Shown piece after piece: positions 58,101-64,000 of a stretch of 64,000 nt of DNA. The stretch covers positions 5,980,165 to 6,044,164 of the forward strand of contig NC_049979.1 in assembly GCF_000003815.2 (NCBI RefSeq). Direction: 5' to 3'. The translations under genes were made by a program, and so were the position numbers. The first letter of the stretch is position 1; each line of letters starts with the position of its first letter. The stretch comes from Branchiostoma floridae. Lineage: Eukaryota > Chordata > Leptocardii > Amphioxiformes > Branchiostomatidae. The notes beneath the pieces are model-generated. The model saw only the letters and a list, made by a program, of their open reading frames with translations, made no database searches and was not told the DNA's origin.

Positions 58101-60188
58101 CACAGTGGCACAGTAAGGTCCGCACAATAAGAATATGGCACATTCAAACCTGTAACGTTACAGGGAGTACAGCCAACTCACAAACTCTGGCTGTGTTCTG
58201 TGCAGACTGACAACAACCTGTCCGCATGTCAAACAGAATTTTTATTCTAATTTTAGTTGATGAACATTTTCATCAGGTTGGCAAGTCTTTGTACACAAGT
58301 GTTTTACTCAAGACTGATGTTTTGTTGTCAGTGACTGTCTGTCACCTTCCTCAGATAATACCTGTGTATTCGAATGTGTAAATATAGATTTGTACATCTG
58401 GAACCCCATTTGCTAATCTCCTATCAACAGGCCACTGGTTGGCCCTTTGGACACTGCATTGCCACTGATACAGTCATCATCATATGCAGCTTGGATTAAG
58501 TTAACTAATGTTAGCAGCAATACTGAGGATGGTGACAGACGGTCAGTGAAACGTCGGTAACTGAATAAAACACTTGGATGTGAACAAAGAACTTAGTTGA
58601 CTTCCAGCTCCTACAGGATGAGGATTGACAAGGTTTTGGTTCCCATGCATGTTTGTCATGTTTGCCAAGGCTCCTCTGCACACAAGGGAATGGGCTATCA
58701 TACATGTACATGCCTGAGGGCCACAGCAGCTGCTGTTACTAGTGTTAGTCTAGTACTAGTAGTGGTAAATAAAGAAATAGCCTAGTAGTTATCAGGACAT
58801 GTCCCTGCAGCTGCTGTTACTAGTGTTAGACTAGTTATCAGGATGCTTTACAGCAGCTGGACATGTTTGCAGCTCCAGTATTCCGGTACTGAGATATCAG
58901 GGCATCCTACAGCAGCTGATGTTAGCCTAGTAATCAGGGCCACATTCACATTGTAGTCTGACTCTGGGCTCAAAAATGTGGCCAAACAGGGTGAAAAATT
59001 CCTCCATGAAGGTTAGACATCCAGTTAATAAGATATATCACAAAGCAGAAGTATTTATGGCAAATAATCTTACACCAGAGGAAACAACACAAGGACAGGA
59101 CTTCTCGGGACAGCAAACTCTTGTCTTGGGTTGAAAATATTCACCTTGTTTAGGCAACCTTACATTTAAGTTACATCTAATAATATTCTCTGCTGAAGTC
59201 TGAGTATGAAGGGACAGCTGTACATCTTGCAGGCAGAGCCCTGGTGGGAGTGGGATATGTGGGTGTGGACATTGTACTGCTAAACTGTGGTCAGGTGGAG
59301 GAGGAAACCATTTGTTGCACAAACTCATGGACACATACCTGGGGGGGGGGGGGCGTTGCACAGGGAATACAAGAATTTTGACTCTATAATTAAGGTCTGA
59401 AAGTTTGGAACTTACTACTAAAAAGAGGAATATACATACTTTGGTGTAGGAAGGTAAAAAGGAAAAGCAAACGTATTACAAATCATCTGATCAGAAATCA
59501 GCTCAGATCATCTGTCAAAGAAGCATAATATCTTTCTCAGTTTCTGGTTCAACTGGTTTCAATAATTGATGTAGTTTGTATCTTTGACTTTTATTTGTCC
59601 TGTAAGTTTTAATCTCTGCTAAAAAAAATCTCTGCATTTGCACAGGTAGAGATCGTATCTATTAATCTAACCATAAGTATAAACAATATTTAGGACTCTT
59701 TCAGCTCTGTGACAAGTCACACAATTCCATCGGTATGGAAACCTGGAATGCCGAAAGTGGTGTGGACATGTCACAAGTATTTAGTGGGAACACTTCACAT
59801 GAAACCTGTGCGACGTGGTGCAAACGTGCCTAGGCTTACTAGAAACATCCTAAAAGTTGAGCCACTGCTTCTTGGTCTCCTACATGAAAGACAATCCACT
59901 TGTAGGGGCCTACAGGGTAAACTGCCCGCAGCTATCAGCCGTACAACCACTCTTGTTGGTGTTTTCGTGGCTTGCCCTGGCCTCCAGAGAGAGAGAGAGA
60001 GAGACAACCAAACCCCCCTCCCCTCACCTGATAGGCTCGTGAAATGCGGTCTTCCTTCCCCGTTCCATCTTCTCTGAGCTGACATCCCTCCCTCTAGGCA
60101 ACACGGCGGCTAAACATGGCACTTACGTCGCTAAAAACAACGGCAAACTGGATTGAATGAAGCGACCCGTCCCTCTTACCACCGCCAT
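28184..60188 (-). CDS. HIPK-like CMGC kinase with long disordered tail, 20 exons (about 1235 aa; last exon uncertain)
   Basis: Minus-strand exons: 60188-60127, 51403-51276, 50548-50498, 42064-41988, 37905-37831, 37493-37425, 36750-36652, 36363-36302, 36139-36087, 35750-35632, 34013-33945, 33717-33661, 33525-33417, 33021-32935, 32686-32597, 32317-31999, 31418-30050, 29800-29438, 28992-28651, 28288-28184. All junctions are in phase (3705 nt). The ATG (AAAATGGCGG) sits in a CpG-rich promoter. The kinase domain spans about residues 88-387: GKGNSSV loop 95-101, Lys119 (VSIKIL), HADLKPEN 213-220 (HAD as in HIPKs), DFG 235-237, activation loop DDFELQTLLYRAPE, IDMWSLGCILAEL, HPFLA. Glu255 replaces the activating Tyr of DYRK/HIPK kinases. 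The tail is low-complexity: SRTGSGGSSSSS, N6, nine 12-residue repeats (648-755), a Gln/Glu-rich helix and PPGGQGF repeats. Reading past exon 20 gives VSTS then TAG at 28169; alternatively its GAC|GTAAGT donor leads to an unseen last exon. The exon 18 start (TAAG|GTGAGC) is the weakest junction. Orthology is not recognised. Confidence 0.85.
30681..31004 (-). repeat. 36-bp coding minisatellite in kinase exon 17
   Basis: Nine 36-bp units (plus strand: gggagggctgcgattggctgtcgttg plus nine variable bases) encode NDSQSQPSRASY-type 12-mers on the minus strand. Variation is mostly at single residues (A/T/V, S/L), so reading frame and motif are kept. All six frames are partly open here, which creates shadow frames. 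Confidence 0.85.
31771..31962 (-). repeat. Array of seven units derived from the kinase exon 16 donor
   Basis: Units start at 31771, 31797, 31823, 31854, 31880, 31906 and 31937 (26, 26, 31 bp, twice over). On the minus strand each reads GCAATACA(A/C)CAG|GTATGTGAACTC or CAG|GTAACTTATGTG. The true exon 16 end is GCAATACAACAG|GTATGT at 31999, sharing 17 bp with unit two. The intron therefore contains seven extra copies of its own 5' splice site. Confidence 0.8.
34057..35212. mobile_element. Non-autonomous transposon, TACCTCCATGAAA termini, in kinase intron
   Basis: TACCTCCATGAAA at 34057-34069 and its exact inverse at 35200-35212. The right 160 bp (ccaagtatgaaaccaatcca, ttcttgagttatct, cacacagacagacag, ataacctccatgac) recurs at 51455-51595. 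The interior has two related blocks starting 'cgttcctgtctgtagttatcctc' and 'cgttgttcccttcttgagttatcgtc', plus 'ctagggggc' repeats. No transposase frame; may be nested elements. Confidence 0.55.
36540..36592 (-). repeat. Diverged partial duplicate of kinase exon 7
   Basis: ttgagtggagttttctaaaggttgtggtgcaggggt is a diverged copy of exon 7's 3' part at 36660 (gtgagtggagtttcctaaagtagtggtgcaggggtgt). The frame is degraded. Confidence 0.6.
36847..37263 (+). pseudogene. Transposable-element ORF relic, antisense in kinase intron 6
   Basis: Plus-strand frames encode a charged coiled-coil-like protein: first VVTGLLDEKLCDLKRANESA, then, after a frame change near 37078, DFKRKGNEDQYKFNMEP and further on QSLASRQKSILLADKSENG before TGA at 37261-37263. 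The 'FKRKGNEDQYKFN … RQK.I.LADKSENGW' pattern recalls a gag-like or structural ORF repeated in cnidarian, mollusc and amphioxus elements. The frameshift, lack of introns and antisense position point to a dead copy. Confidence 0.5.
38740..39390. repeat. Three diverged tandem units of about 220 bp in kinase intron 4
   Basis: Shared order: 'c.tcaggtacagaaatgc' / 'ccttagggaagaaatgc' / 'ccttgggcaagaaatg', then 'gtcattacatcac', 'tttcaatgccatcatttagga' and 'ggctttcaatctaa'. The third copy is split at 39229-39358 by an AT-rich insert (agatagatag … tatatatata). Non-coding. Confidence 0.6.
40310..41185. repeat. Degenerate CAGCAGRTYTGTTTCATGG repeat cluster in kinase intron 4
   Basis: Copies at about 40326, 40490, 40755 and 41078 share 'cagcagatctgtttcat' plus 'ggcagt', with 'cttgtaatcagggtaa' nearby. 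A clear 48-bp tandem pair (tgattcatggtaagttaaggagatac…gtaatcagggtaa) is at 41093-41185. Open frames across this stretch do not look coding. Confidence 0.5.
41612..41720. mobile_element. MITE with ATACAACA.GGTA.ATTCCG termini
   Basis: ataaaatacaacacggtacattccg on the left and cggaatacaccatgttgtattctat on the right are imperfect inverses about 100 bp apart. The right end recurs near 52528-52552 (ggaatacaccatgttgttttc), marking a second copy. Confidence 0.55.
42065..42450 (-). repeat. Tandem duplication spanning the kinase exon 4 acceptor
   Basis: Minus-strand CCAG|TGCCGYTAC, the exon 4 start, occurs at 42064 and again at 42235, 171 bp upstream in the transcript. The intron block that follows (acagatgggttagacaagagtac, gaggtaaaactt.ccaaggatgcat, atacctcccagtcta) is present in two to three copies up to 42450. 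Confidence 0.75.
43169..43208. repeat. Perfect 14-bp stem hairpin
   Basis: AGAGTAACATTTCC, a 12-nt loop, then GGAAATGTTACTCT, in kinase intron 3. Confidence 0.75.
43220..44780. other. Kinase intron 3, no gene seen
   Basis: Mixed-composition intron without coding features. The end of a CTGTAAAT-type MITE (caaaataaaaccatcac-like and agatttacagtg) is suggested near 44455-44570. Confidence 0.3.
44784..45122. mobile_element. 339-bp MITE, CAGGGCTCGAAATAC termini (copy 1)
   Basis: CAGGGCTCGAAATACC at 44784 and the inverse CGTATTTTGAGCCCTG ending at 45122. The interior has inverted 'acctgcatatgcaggttagtgcagg' and 'ctggtgcaagtaattttcaatgttacc'. A full inverted copy lies at 55095-55424. No clear target duplication here. 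CAGGG tips suggest a hAT-like origin. Confidence 0.75.
46705..46880. mobile_element. TA-flanked MITE, CAGTCAAACC termini (copy 2)
   Basis: TA-CAGTCAAACCCC at 46705 and GGCTTGACTG-TA ending 46880, same family as 12869-13011. Both TAs are intact. The interior has 'gtggccactgtaggcagg' and 'gtggtcatttgtacagg'. Confidence 0.7.
47790..47960. repeat. Repeat containing GGGACCCCCGTTTTACGTCC
   Basis: The block 'ctcgaggcacctccttgaac' then 'acgggacccccgttttacgt' then 'cccttccgaacgacg' looks like a conserved domain I associate with dispersed invertebrate repeats. A weaker echo (gcggtcctccttgaacacc) is at 48213. Class unknown. Confidence 0.35.
48000..50120. other. Kinase intron 3, no gene seen
   Basis: No coding frame with splice context, no clear element boundaries. 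Mostly unique AT-rich sequence. Confidence 0.3.
50121..50222. repeat. Dispersed repeat, third copy of the 470/9301 family
   Basis: tgatatctgtatgg, then ggtataaccgcccttcagcg, taacacatcagcttcgcagg and gcgcagctggttacacacc. It is closest to the 9301 copy. 280 bp downstream of kinase exon 3 on the transcript. Confidence 0.6.
51440..51595. mobile_element. Right-end fragment of the TACCTCCATGAAA transposon
   Basis: About 150 bp matching the right end of 34057-35212, ending with TTTCATGGAGGTA at 51583-51595. It starts 40 bp upstream of kinase exon 2. The left part is absent. Confidence 0.65.
53145..53400. repeat. Tandem pair of about 135-bp units
   Basis: 'ggccatgac.tt.actgaactaca' then 'ggtcaaagtacaggt.atgacc' and 'aacccctgtta.catg.ctacagg' occur twice in the same order. 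Confidence 0.65.
53434..53870. mobile_element. tRNA-derived SINE inside a foldback
   Basis: 53515-53723 is a SINE: A-box-like GTGGCACAATTGG (53522-53534), B-box-like GAGTTCGTAAC (53566-53576), a body with 'ttgggaaagggacttcacac', and a tail of three or four AAAACC units (53699-53722). It sits between inverted arms, gttctgaccacag…cacaggaaccacctgaccctgtt (53434-53483) and aacagggtcaggtggtttcctgtg…ctgtggtcagaac (53814-53867). Confidence 0.65.
54605..54668. repeat. 28-bp stem hairpin, one mismatch, 8-nt loop
   Basis: Left arm 54605-54632 and right arm 54641-54668 pair over 28 positions with one mismatch; the loop is ccggctga. In kinase intron 1. Confidence 0.85.
55095..55424. mobile_element. CAGGGCT MITE, inverted copy 2
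   Basis: CAGGGCTTGACATAATT to AAATACC…TTTCAAGCCCTG, full-length and in the opposite orientation to 44784-45122. TGTTA flanks both ends (55090-55094 and 55425-55429), a possible target duplication. Confidence 0.75.
55430..56789. other. Kinase intron 1, no gene seen
   Basis: Unique AT-rich intron with a short (GT)n at about 55814-55838. No coding frame with support. Confidence 0.3.
56790..56925. repeat. 47-bp tandem repeat, nearly three units
   Basis: 'catgtgaaaacac.acagtttgga' then 'cgtgggtgcacaact.gg' is repeated at 56790, 56834 and 56878. Confidence 0.75.
56935..58500. other. Kinase intron 1, no gene seen
   Basis: No supported gene. A purine-rich stretch (57530-57620) is the only compositional oddity. 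Confidence 0.3.
58521..58572 (+). repeat. GAAACGTCGG retroelement tail
   Basis: ctgaggatggtgacagac then ggtcagtgaaacgtcggtaa and ctgaataaaa. Same signature as 13688 and 17581, with a terminal AATAAA. Likely the 3' end of a CR1/Penelope-like copy. Inference. Confidence 0.45.
58728..58942. repeat. Loose repeat of cagctgctgttactagtgttag
   Basis: Three diverged copies (58728, 58810, 58913) share 'cagctg.tgtta.tagtgttag.ctagt' and 'atcagg'. Confidence 0.5.
58943..60126. other. Kinase intron 1 (5' part), no gene seen
   Basis: Contains a 13-bp poly-G (59341-59353) and a (GA)n at 59986-60003. No supported gene. Confidence 0.3.
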
Positions 60189-60330
60189 TTTGTACTCTCG
60201 TTCCCAGCGTGCAGAACGCTCCGAGCTCCCTGATTGGCCGGCGCCGTGCACGAGATCGGCCCCATGTGACGTGGGTGTCCAGGTAAGGTGCTCACCTGTA
60301 TGGCGTAGGAGATGAGTTCTTACCTGTGAC
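60189..60330 (-). promoter_or_regulatory. Promoter of the HIPK-like kinase gene
   Basis: GC-rich, TATA-less. A minus-strand CCAAT box (plus gattgg, 60232-60237) lies 44 bp upstream of the ATG. The start codon context AAAATGGCGG is close to the TISU/YY1 element typical of genes with very short 5'UTRs. A CRE/E-box-like 'tgtgacgtggg' is at about 60265. Confidence 0.5.
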
Positions 60331-60480
60331 CCGAACCGGCGTGCGGTTCGATATACCTGCTGCCTGACGTGTAGGTAACTGCGTCACAATATACAAAAGT
60401 CGAGAAAAGGACGAGGCCCAGCTTTTTATATTGCAAGTTTGCGGGACGGATATATTTTTCGAGACTTGGTACAAGCCCGG

Positions 60481-60660
60481 GCATGCCATGGTAACAACTG
60501 AAGGTAAGGCGAGTTCTGTTTCTCCTCTTAAGGTACCATAATTATCCAGCTTGTTAGTAACCCCGGGAAGGTGACATCGTGTTCCGTTCTTTTCAAAACG
60601 ACAGACGAGCTAAAACAGACATTTATAATGTGGGAACCAGTCGGTTCTACAGGTAAGTCT
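60481..60660 (+). other. Possible first exons of a divergent rightward transcript
   Basis: Two short ATG frames each run into a strong donor: ATGGTAACAACTGAAG|GTAAGG (60488-60503) and ATGTGGGAACCAGTCGG TTCTACAG|GTAAGT (60628-60652). They sit 300-450 bp from the kinase start on the opposite strand, where a divergent promoter would fire. No downstream coding exon is visible in the window, so this is only a possibility. Confidence 0.2.
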
Positions 60661-61210
60661 GTTTGCCGATAATTTTTGTTTTTCCTGGCCTTCAACGCTT
60701 GCCGGATTGTGACGTTTCGTCTTGACATGTCTGAGCACTGATAAACAACCTCGCTTTGACATTGAGCGATCCTATCGTACATGGAACCAACCTTCACAAC
60801 CTACATGGTGCCTGGCCTGGTACATGCGATCATTTCTTTAGAAACCTGTCTGTAAACTTGGACTGGACATCGATACAAAAAGTCTCCTGGGGTCGACATT
60901 TTCTTTACATCTCCTTTCCTCTTGAGATTGCGACCATGATGTGATCACTGAGCGACACAAGAATTGACATTATCATATCGCTCCACAAACCTCATTGATA
61001 GCGAACGAATTTTCTGAGGTTTTGTTGTCTCCTAAATCATCCTTTTACACCGTGTATCATATTCCATCTGAGTATGAAATGAAGAAAATGGGTCATTAAA
61101 AATCCAACTTTGGTCGCTCCGTTCGGTCTCCCAGAGATCGCCATCTATTGGACAAGGGCTGGCGGACATCCACGTACACTACTATATGTACACAGTGTCA
61201 CTGACGAAAG

Positions 61211-61350
61211 CTAGTGGATTCTTTAGCCTCTGCCAGGCTCCGTGGTTTGGTGGTCTTGGTCAAATAGAGTCAATAGTACGCTAGGGGAGTCAGCCGGCCG
61301 AGTAGGACCATTATCCAAACCACGGAGCCTGGTAGAGGCTAGTGGATTCT
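61211..61350. mobile_element. MITE with TAGCCTCTGCCAGGCTCCG termini
   Basis: Inverted ends 'agcctctgccaggctccgtgg' (61224) and 'ccacggagcctggtagaggct' (ending 61340), bordered by the 12-bp direct repeat ctagtggattct (61211-61222 and 61339-61350). The interior has 'atagagtcaatagtacgctaggggagt'. Confidence 0.7.
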
Positions 61351-61376
61351 ACCTGAAACGTCAGACGGTTTCCAAA
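61347..61376 (+). repeat. GAAACGTC retroelement tail
   Basis: ttctacctgaaacgtcagac followed by ggtttcc. Another instance of the GAAACGTC signature, abutting the MITE. Confidence 0.35.
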
Positions 61377-61399
61377 ATCTTATCTAGTGGCTTGAGTAT

Positions 61400-63430
61400 T
61401 GCTGCTTGTTGGCGTGTCTTATCACCTGGATGTCTAAACCTTTATCGACGCATGTGTACATGCCATGTGTACCTGTTCCTGTTCTGCTAAAATACCTTTG
61501 ATAATAGTTTCTTGTGTTATATCATACCGGTTTGTATTAAATCATCACTGGTGTCATCAGTTTGACAATGTATTACTATTGCGTCTAGTTTCCAAGGAAT
61601 GTCTGCACAATTTGGACTGAATATCTCTGCAAAAGTGGTAGATGGCTGGCACACGACCAACTTGCTTGTTGTTGTTGTTGTTGTCCTTGGTTAACCAAGG
61701 AGGTTATAGTCGATATAACCTCCGCTTTAACGTATATCAAATATGTCAATTTCGGTAGACATGGACTCTAGGATCCCCTGGGCACTGGGTTCCGCTGGGT
61801 TCAAGTTTATATGCTCGTAATGTCTCTTGGTTTTGTCACCAGGTGCCTTGCTTAATGTCTAGTATTCCCAAAGCTCGAATGTTATGATGAAGGCCCTTGG
61901 TTATACAGTGTTACATCATTGCGGGTTTGTAATTATTTGACAGGTAGACACAAAGCGCTTCCTGGCTCGCGCGTGCTGAACTTGAGGCGGCGCTAATTAG
62001 CCGCTGTAAACAGAGTGCGTACAGACTGTTTTGTCGCTACTGTTTCCTGTCCGTATCATTCCCTTCCGTCTGACCGGACTGTAAACCGTTGCATTGACTC
62101 ACCGGCTCCCGGCGTCTTCCGGACGACTTCGCGGAAGCTGGCGGCAGCGCCATCGTGCGGAAGTTGGCGGGACGACAGGTGATCTGGTCCATTCTGATTG
62201 ATGTGCGCAGAACATTTGATCTCTTCGCTGAAAAGTGGCGCGACTCCAAGGTACACAGTCCGCCACAGAGTCGATGTGTTCTAACTTGCTCCTACAACAT
62301 GACAGTCCCTGCGATTGGTCAGGTTCTGATTAATATGTATCAAGTCTCCGTATATGGTGCGCGACGCCTTATAAGGCGTTCTATTTTTGTCCCGTTATAG
62401 TTACGTCATGCCAAAACAGGCTCACTCGTGCCAAAATATTTTGTTGGCAAAGTAGAGCGCGCGAAATCTGCCGTCCAAGAGACACCCCCGGATCGTCCCT
62501 TGGTTCACGGACACTCCGAACCGACCTCAACACAGTGCCGTCGGCAGTTTGCGGAATCACAACCCCAGCGAGGGCGCCCGAAAAAAAAAATTTGCAGAGG
62601 ACTTTGAATCAAAACAACCCGGTTTGGCCGGCCGGCGAGGTGAGTTTACACTACCTGATCAGCTGTTCGACCCTTCTGTCTTGCTGCGCTCCGTACGGCT
62701 TATCACAAAGTCGCTGCGGTTTGCGTGGGCGGACACACGCTGCCACGGGCAACGGTTTGACTGAAAATCGCCTCCAGAAATTCGCTATTTTACTCCCACA
62801 CGGAGTTGTGTAGTGTAAAACTAAAACGTAAAAGTTCCTATTTTGTGCCAGACGGGGCATGTCAGCGCAGAAGTCGGTCGGGCCTGACCCGTTAGCGGGT
62901 TCGCCGGGAGACCAGCCAGCTGGCCTGGTGTTGCGCAATTTTTTTTTTCTGATTCTCGGGCTTTGGGGAAAAGTGTTGTTTTTGTTTTACATGACCGTAC
63001 AAAGTGTTGATGTTGTTGTTGTGTTGGGGAGACTAAGGTATGGGTTATGATATCTGTGGGTTATGAGTAAGTCACATAGCTGTGATTTTGAAGACTGATC
63101 AAACTCAACGATGACAAGGGTTGCGTAAACCATAACGAGAAGTCAGGACTTTTGTGTGTTGTGTTCTTAATACCAACTCACGCTGCTTGGCGCCCCGTTA
63201 ACAGCCCTAATCGGCTTCCAGGTGTGACAGGCGTTTTACCTGCTCGTGCAAAACAACAAAATTGTTGGCAGTCGAGCCAAATTTCGCAACGCGCGCGCGG
63301 CAGAGAGGAGCGAGCAGCGGGAGCCACACCCATGTCGCGAGGCCAGACGCACAGTCTGACGCCTGACGCACTCCTCACTGATGCAAAGCAGGTGTCCTCG
63401 CCGCGTGTGCGCATGAAATTCCCTCACACA
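61400..63430. other. CpG-rich spacer, no gene established
   Basis: Stretches near 61980-62250 and 62450-62760 are CpG-rich and promoter-like (gcggaagttggcggg at 62158), but I could not tie any open frame to a gene. (GTT)n at about 61668-61682. Confidence 0.3.
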
Positions 63431-63437
63431 AATCCTC

Positions 63438-63648
63438 TAGCCTTTACCAGGCTCCGCGGATCGGTGGTCTAATTGTAGAAACTGTCAAATAGAGTCTATA
63501 GTACGCTATGGGAGTTTTTACAATTAGACCACCGATCCGCGGAGCAAACGTATTCTTCAGGCGGCTAACTCCATTAGCGTACTATAGACTCTATTTGTCA
63601 AATTTCAACAATTTGACCACCGATCCGCGGATCCTGGTAGAGGCTACC
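63438..63648. mobile_element. Compound copy of the TAGCCTCTACC MITE
   Basis: Starts 'tagcctttaccaggctccgc' and ends 'gatcctggtagaggcta'. Inside, 'ctccgcggatcggtggtcta' is inverted at 63526-63543 and again at 63618-63634, and 'atagagtctatagtacgcta' is inverted at 63577-63596. The structure is two nested or tail-joined foldbacks. Confidence 0.7.
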
Positions 63649-63951
63649 TTTTCACTAGCTTCTGACATTTCGCAATCCGCACAGCGCGGTGTGTGTACGT
63701 ACAGCGCCAGACAGGTGATAAACAAGTGACGAGCTGCGTCCACGCGCGACAAATTTCCGGTGCCAAAAGTTGAGAGAAAAAGTTTCCTGTGAGCTACGCT
63801 GTCTGTTTCCTTCCGTTGTTCCACAGACAAAGGATTGTTCATGACACAAGATCAAGTGTCACTGTTTTCCACTTAAACGTCATGTCACTTTTGTCTTTAA
63901 TTGAGACGCGCGCTCACGAGCGCCTGTAGTAAGGGACACGTCATCGGTACA

Positions 63952-63966
63952 TTTTGGCGGGAAAAC
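63952..63966. promoter_or_regulatory. E2F-type site at the window edge
   Basis: TTTTGGCGGGAAAAC contains the near-palindromic E2F consensus TTTSSCGCGAAA-like TTTGGCGGGAAA. Possibly the promoter of a gene beyond the right edge. Confidence 0.4.
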
Positions 63967-64000
63967 TTCAGGAAACGTGCTGGGACAAGTGCCAAGTTTG

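Noticed and set aside
28184-60188. Classifying the kinase as DYRK1 or YAK1
   Set aside because: It has HAD not HCD at the catalytic loop and lacks the YxY activation motif and DYRK homology box; HIPK-like is the safer label.

Overview
The window is a eukaryotic, animal chromosome segment: every recognisable gene is split by short GT-AG introns, 3' ends carry AATAAA-type signals, and introns and spacers are packed with MITEs, foldbacks, minisatellites and SINE-like copies. TTL, C1D and TREX-family proteins close to the vertebrate versions, compact gene spacing and very dense small DNA-transposon relics suggest a cephalochordate (amphioxus, Branchiostoma-like). The genus is an inference from style and remembered families, not from a search.

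Layout. (1) 170-339 (+): last exon of a single-pass membrane protein with a short tail ending in a GYxxL sorting motif. (2) 2658-7785 (+): complete nine-exon tubulin-tyrosine ligase (TTL, 382 aa). (3) 10995-15527 (-): complete five-coding-exon mucin-like type I membrane glycoprotein (448 aa), tail-to-tail with TTL (opposing poly(A) signals 31 bp apart). (4) 17066-19179 (+): complete six-exon C1D homologue (153 aa), head-to-head with the mucin gene over a short ETS/CRE-like promoter. (5) 20298-21498 (-): complete two-exon TREX2-like 3'-5' exonuclease (249 aa), tail-to-tail with C1D. (6) 22-28 kb: repeat-rich spacer, possibly including the 3'UTR of the next gene. (7) 28184-60188 (-): a 32-kb, at least twenty-exon gene for a HIPK-like CMGC kinase of about 1235 residues with a long disordered tail; all twenty exons join in phase. 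(8) 60.2-64 kb: CpG-rich promoter region and MITEs, with possible but unproven first exons reading right.

Gene models were built by hand from the sequence: homology to remembered family sequences, splice consensus, and exact phase agreement at every junction. The strongest signals beyond the genes are: a kinase activation loop with Glu where DYRK/HIPK kinases autophosphorylate Tyr; seven local tandem duplications that each straddle an exon-intron junction (four in TTL, three in the kinase); an in-frame 72-bp duplicate of the TTL catalytic exon; and a 1.54-kb TTAA-flanked foldback with about 650-bp arms carrying CRE palindromes. No prokaryotic operon, CRISPR array, rRNA or intact tRNA gene was seen.
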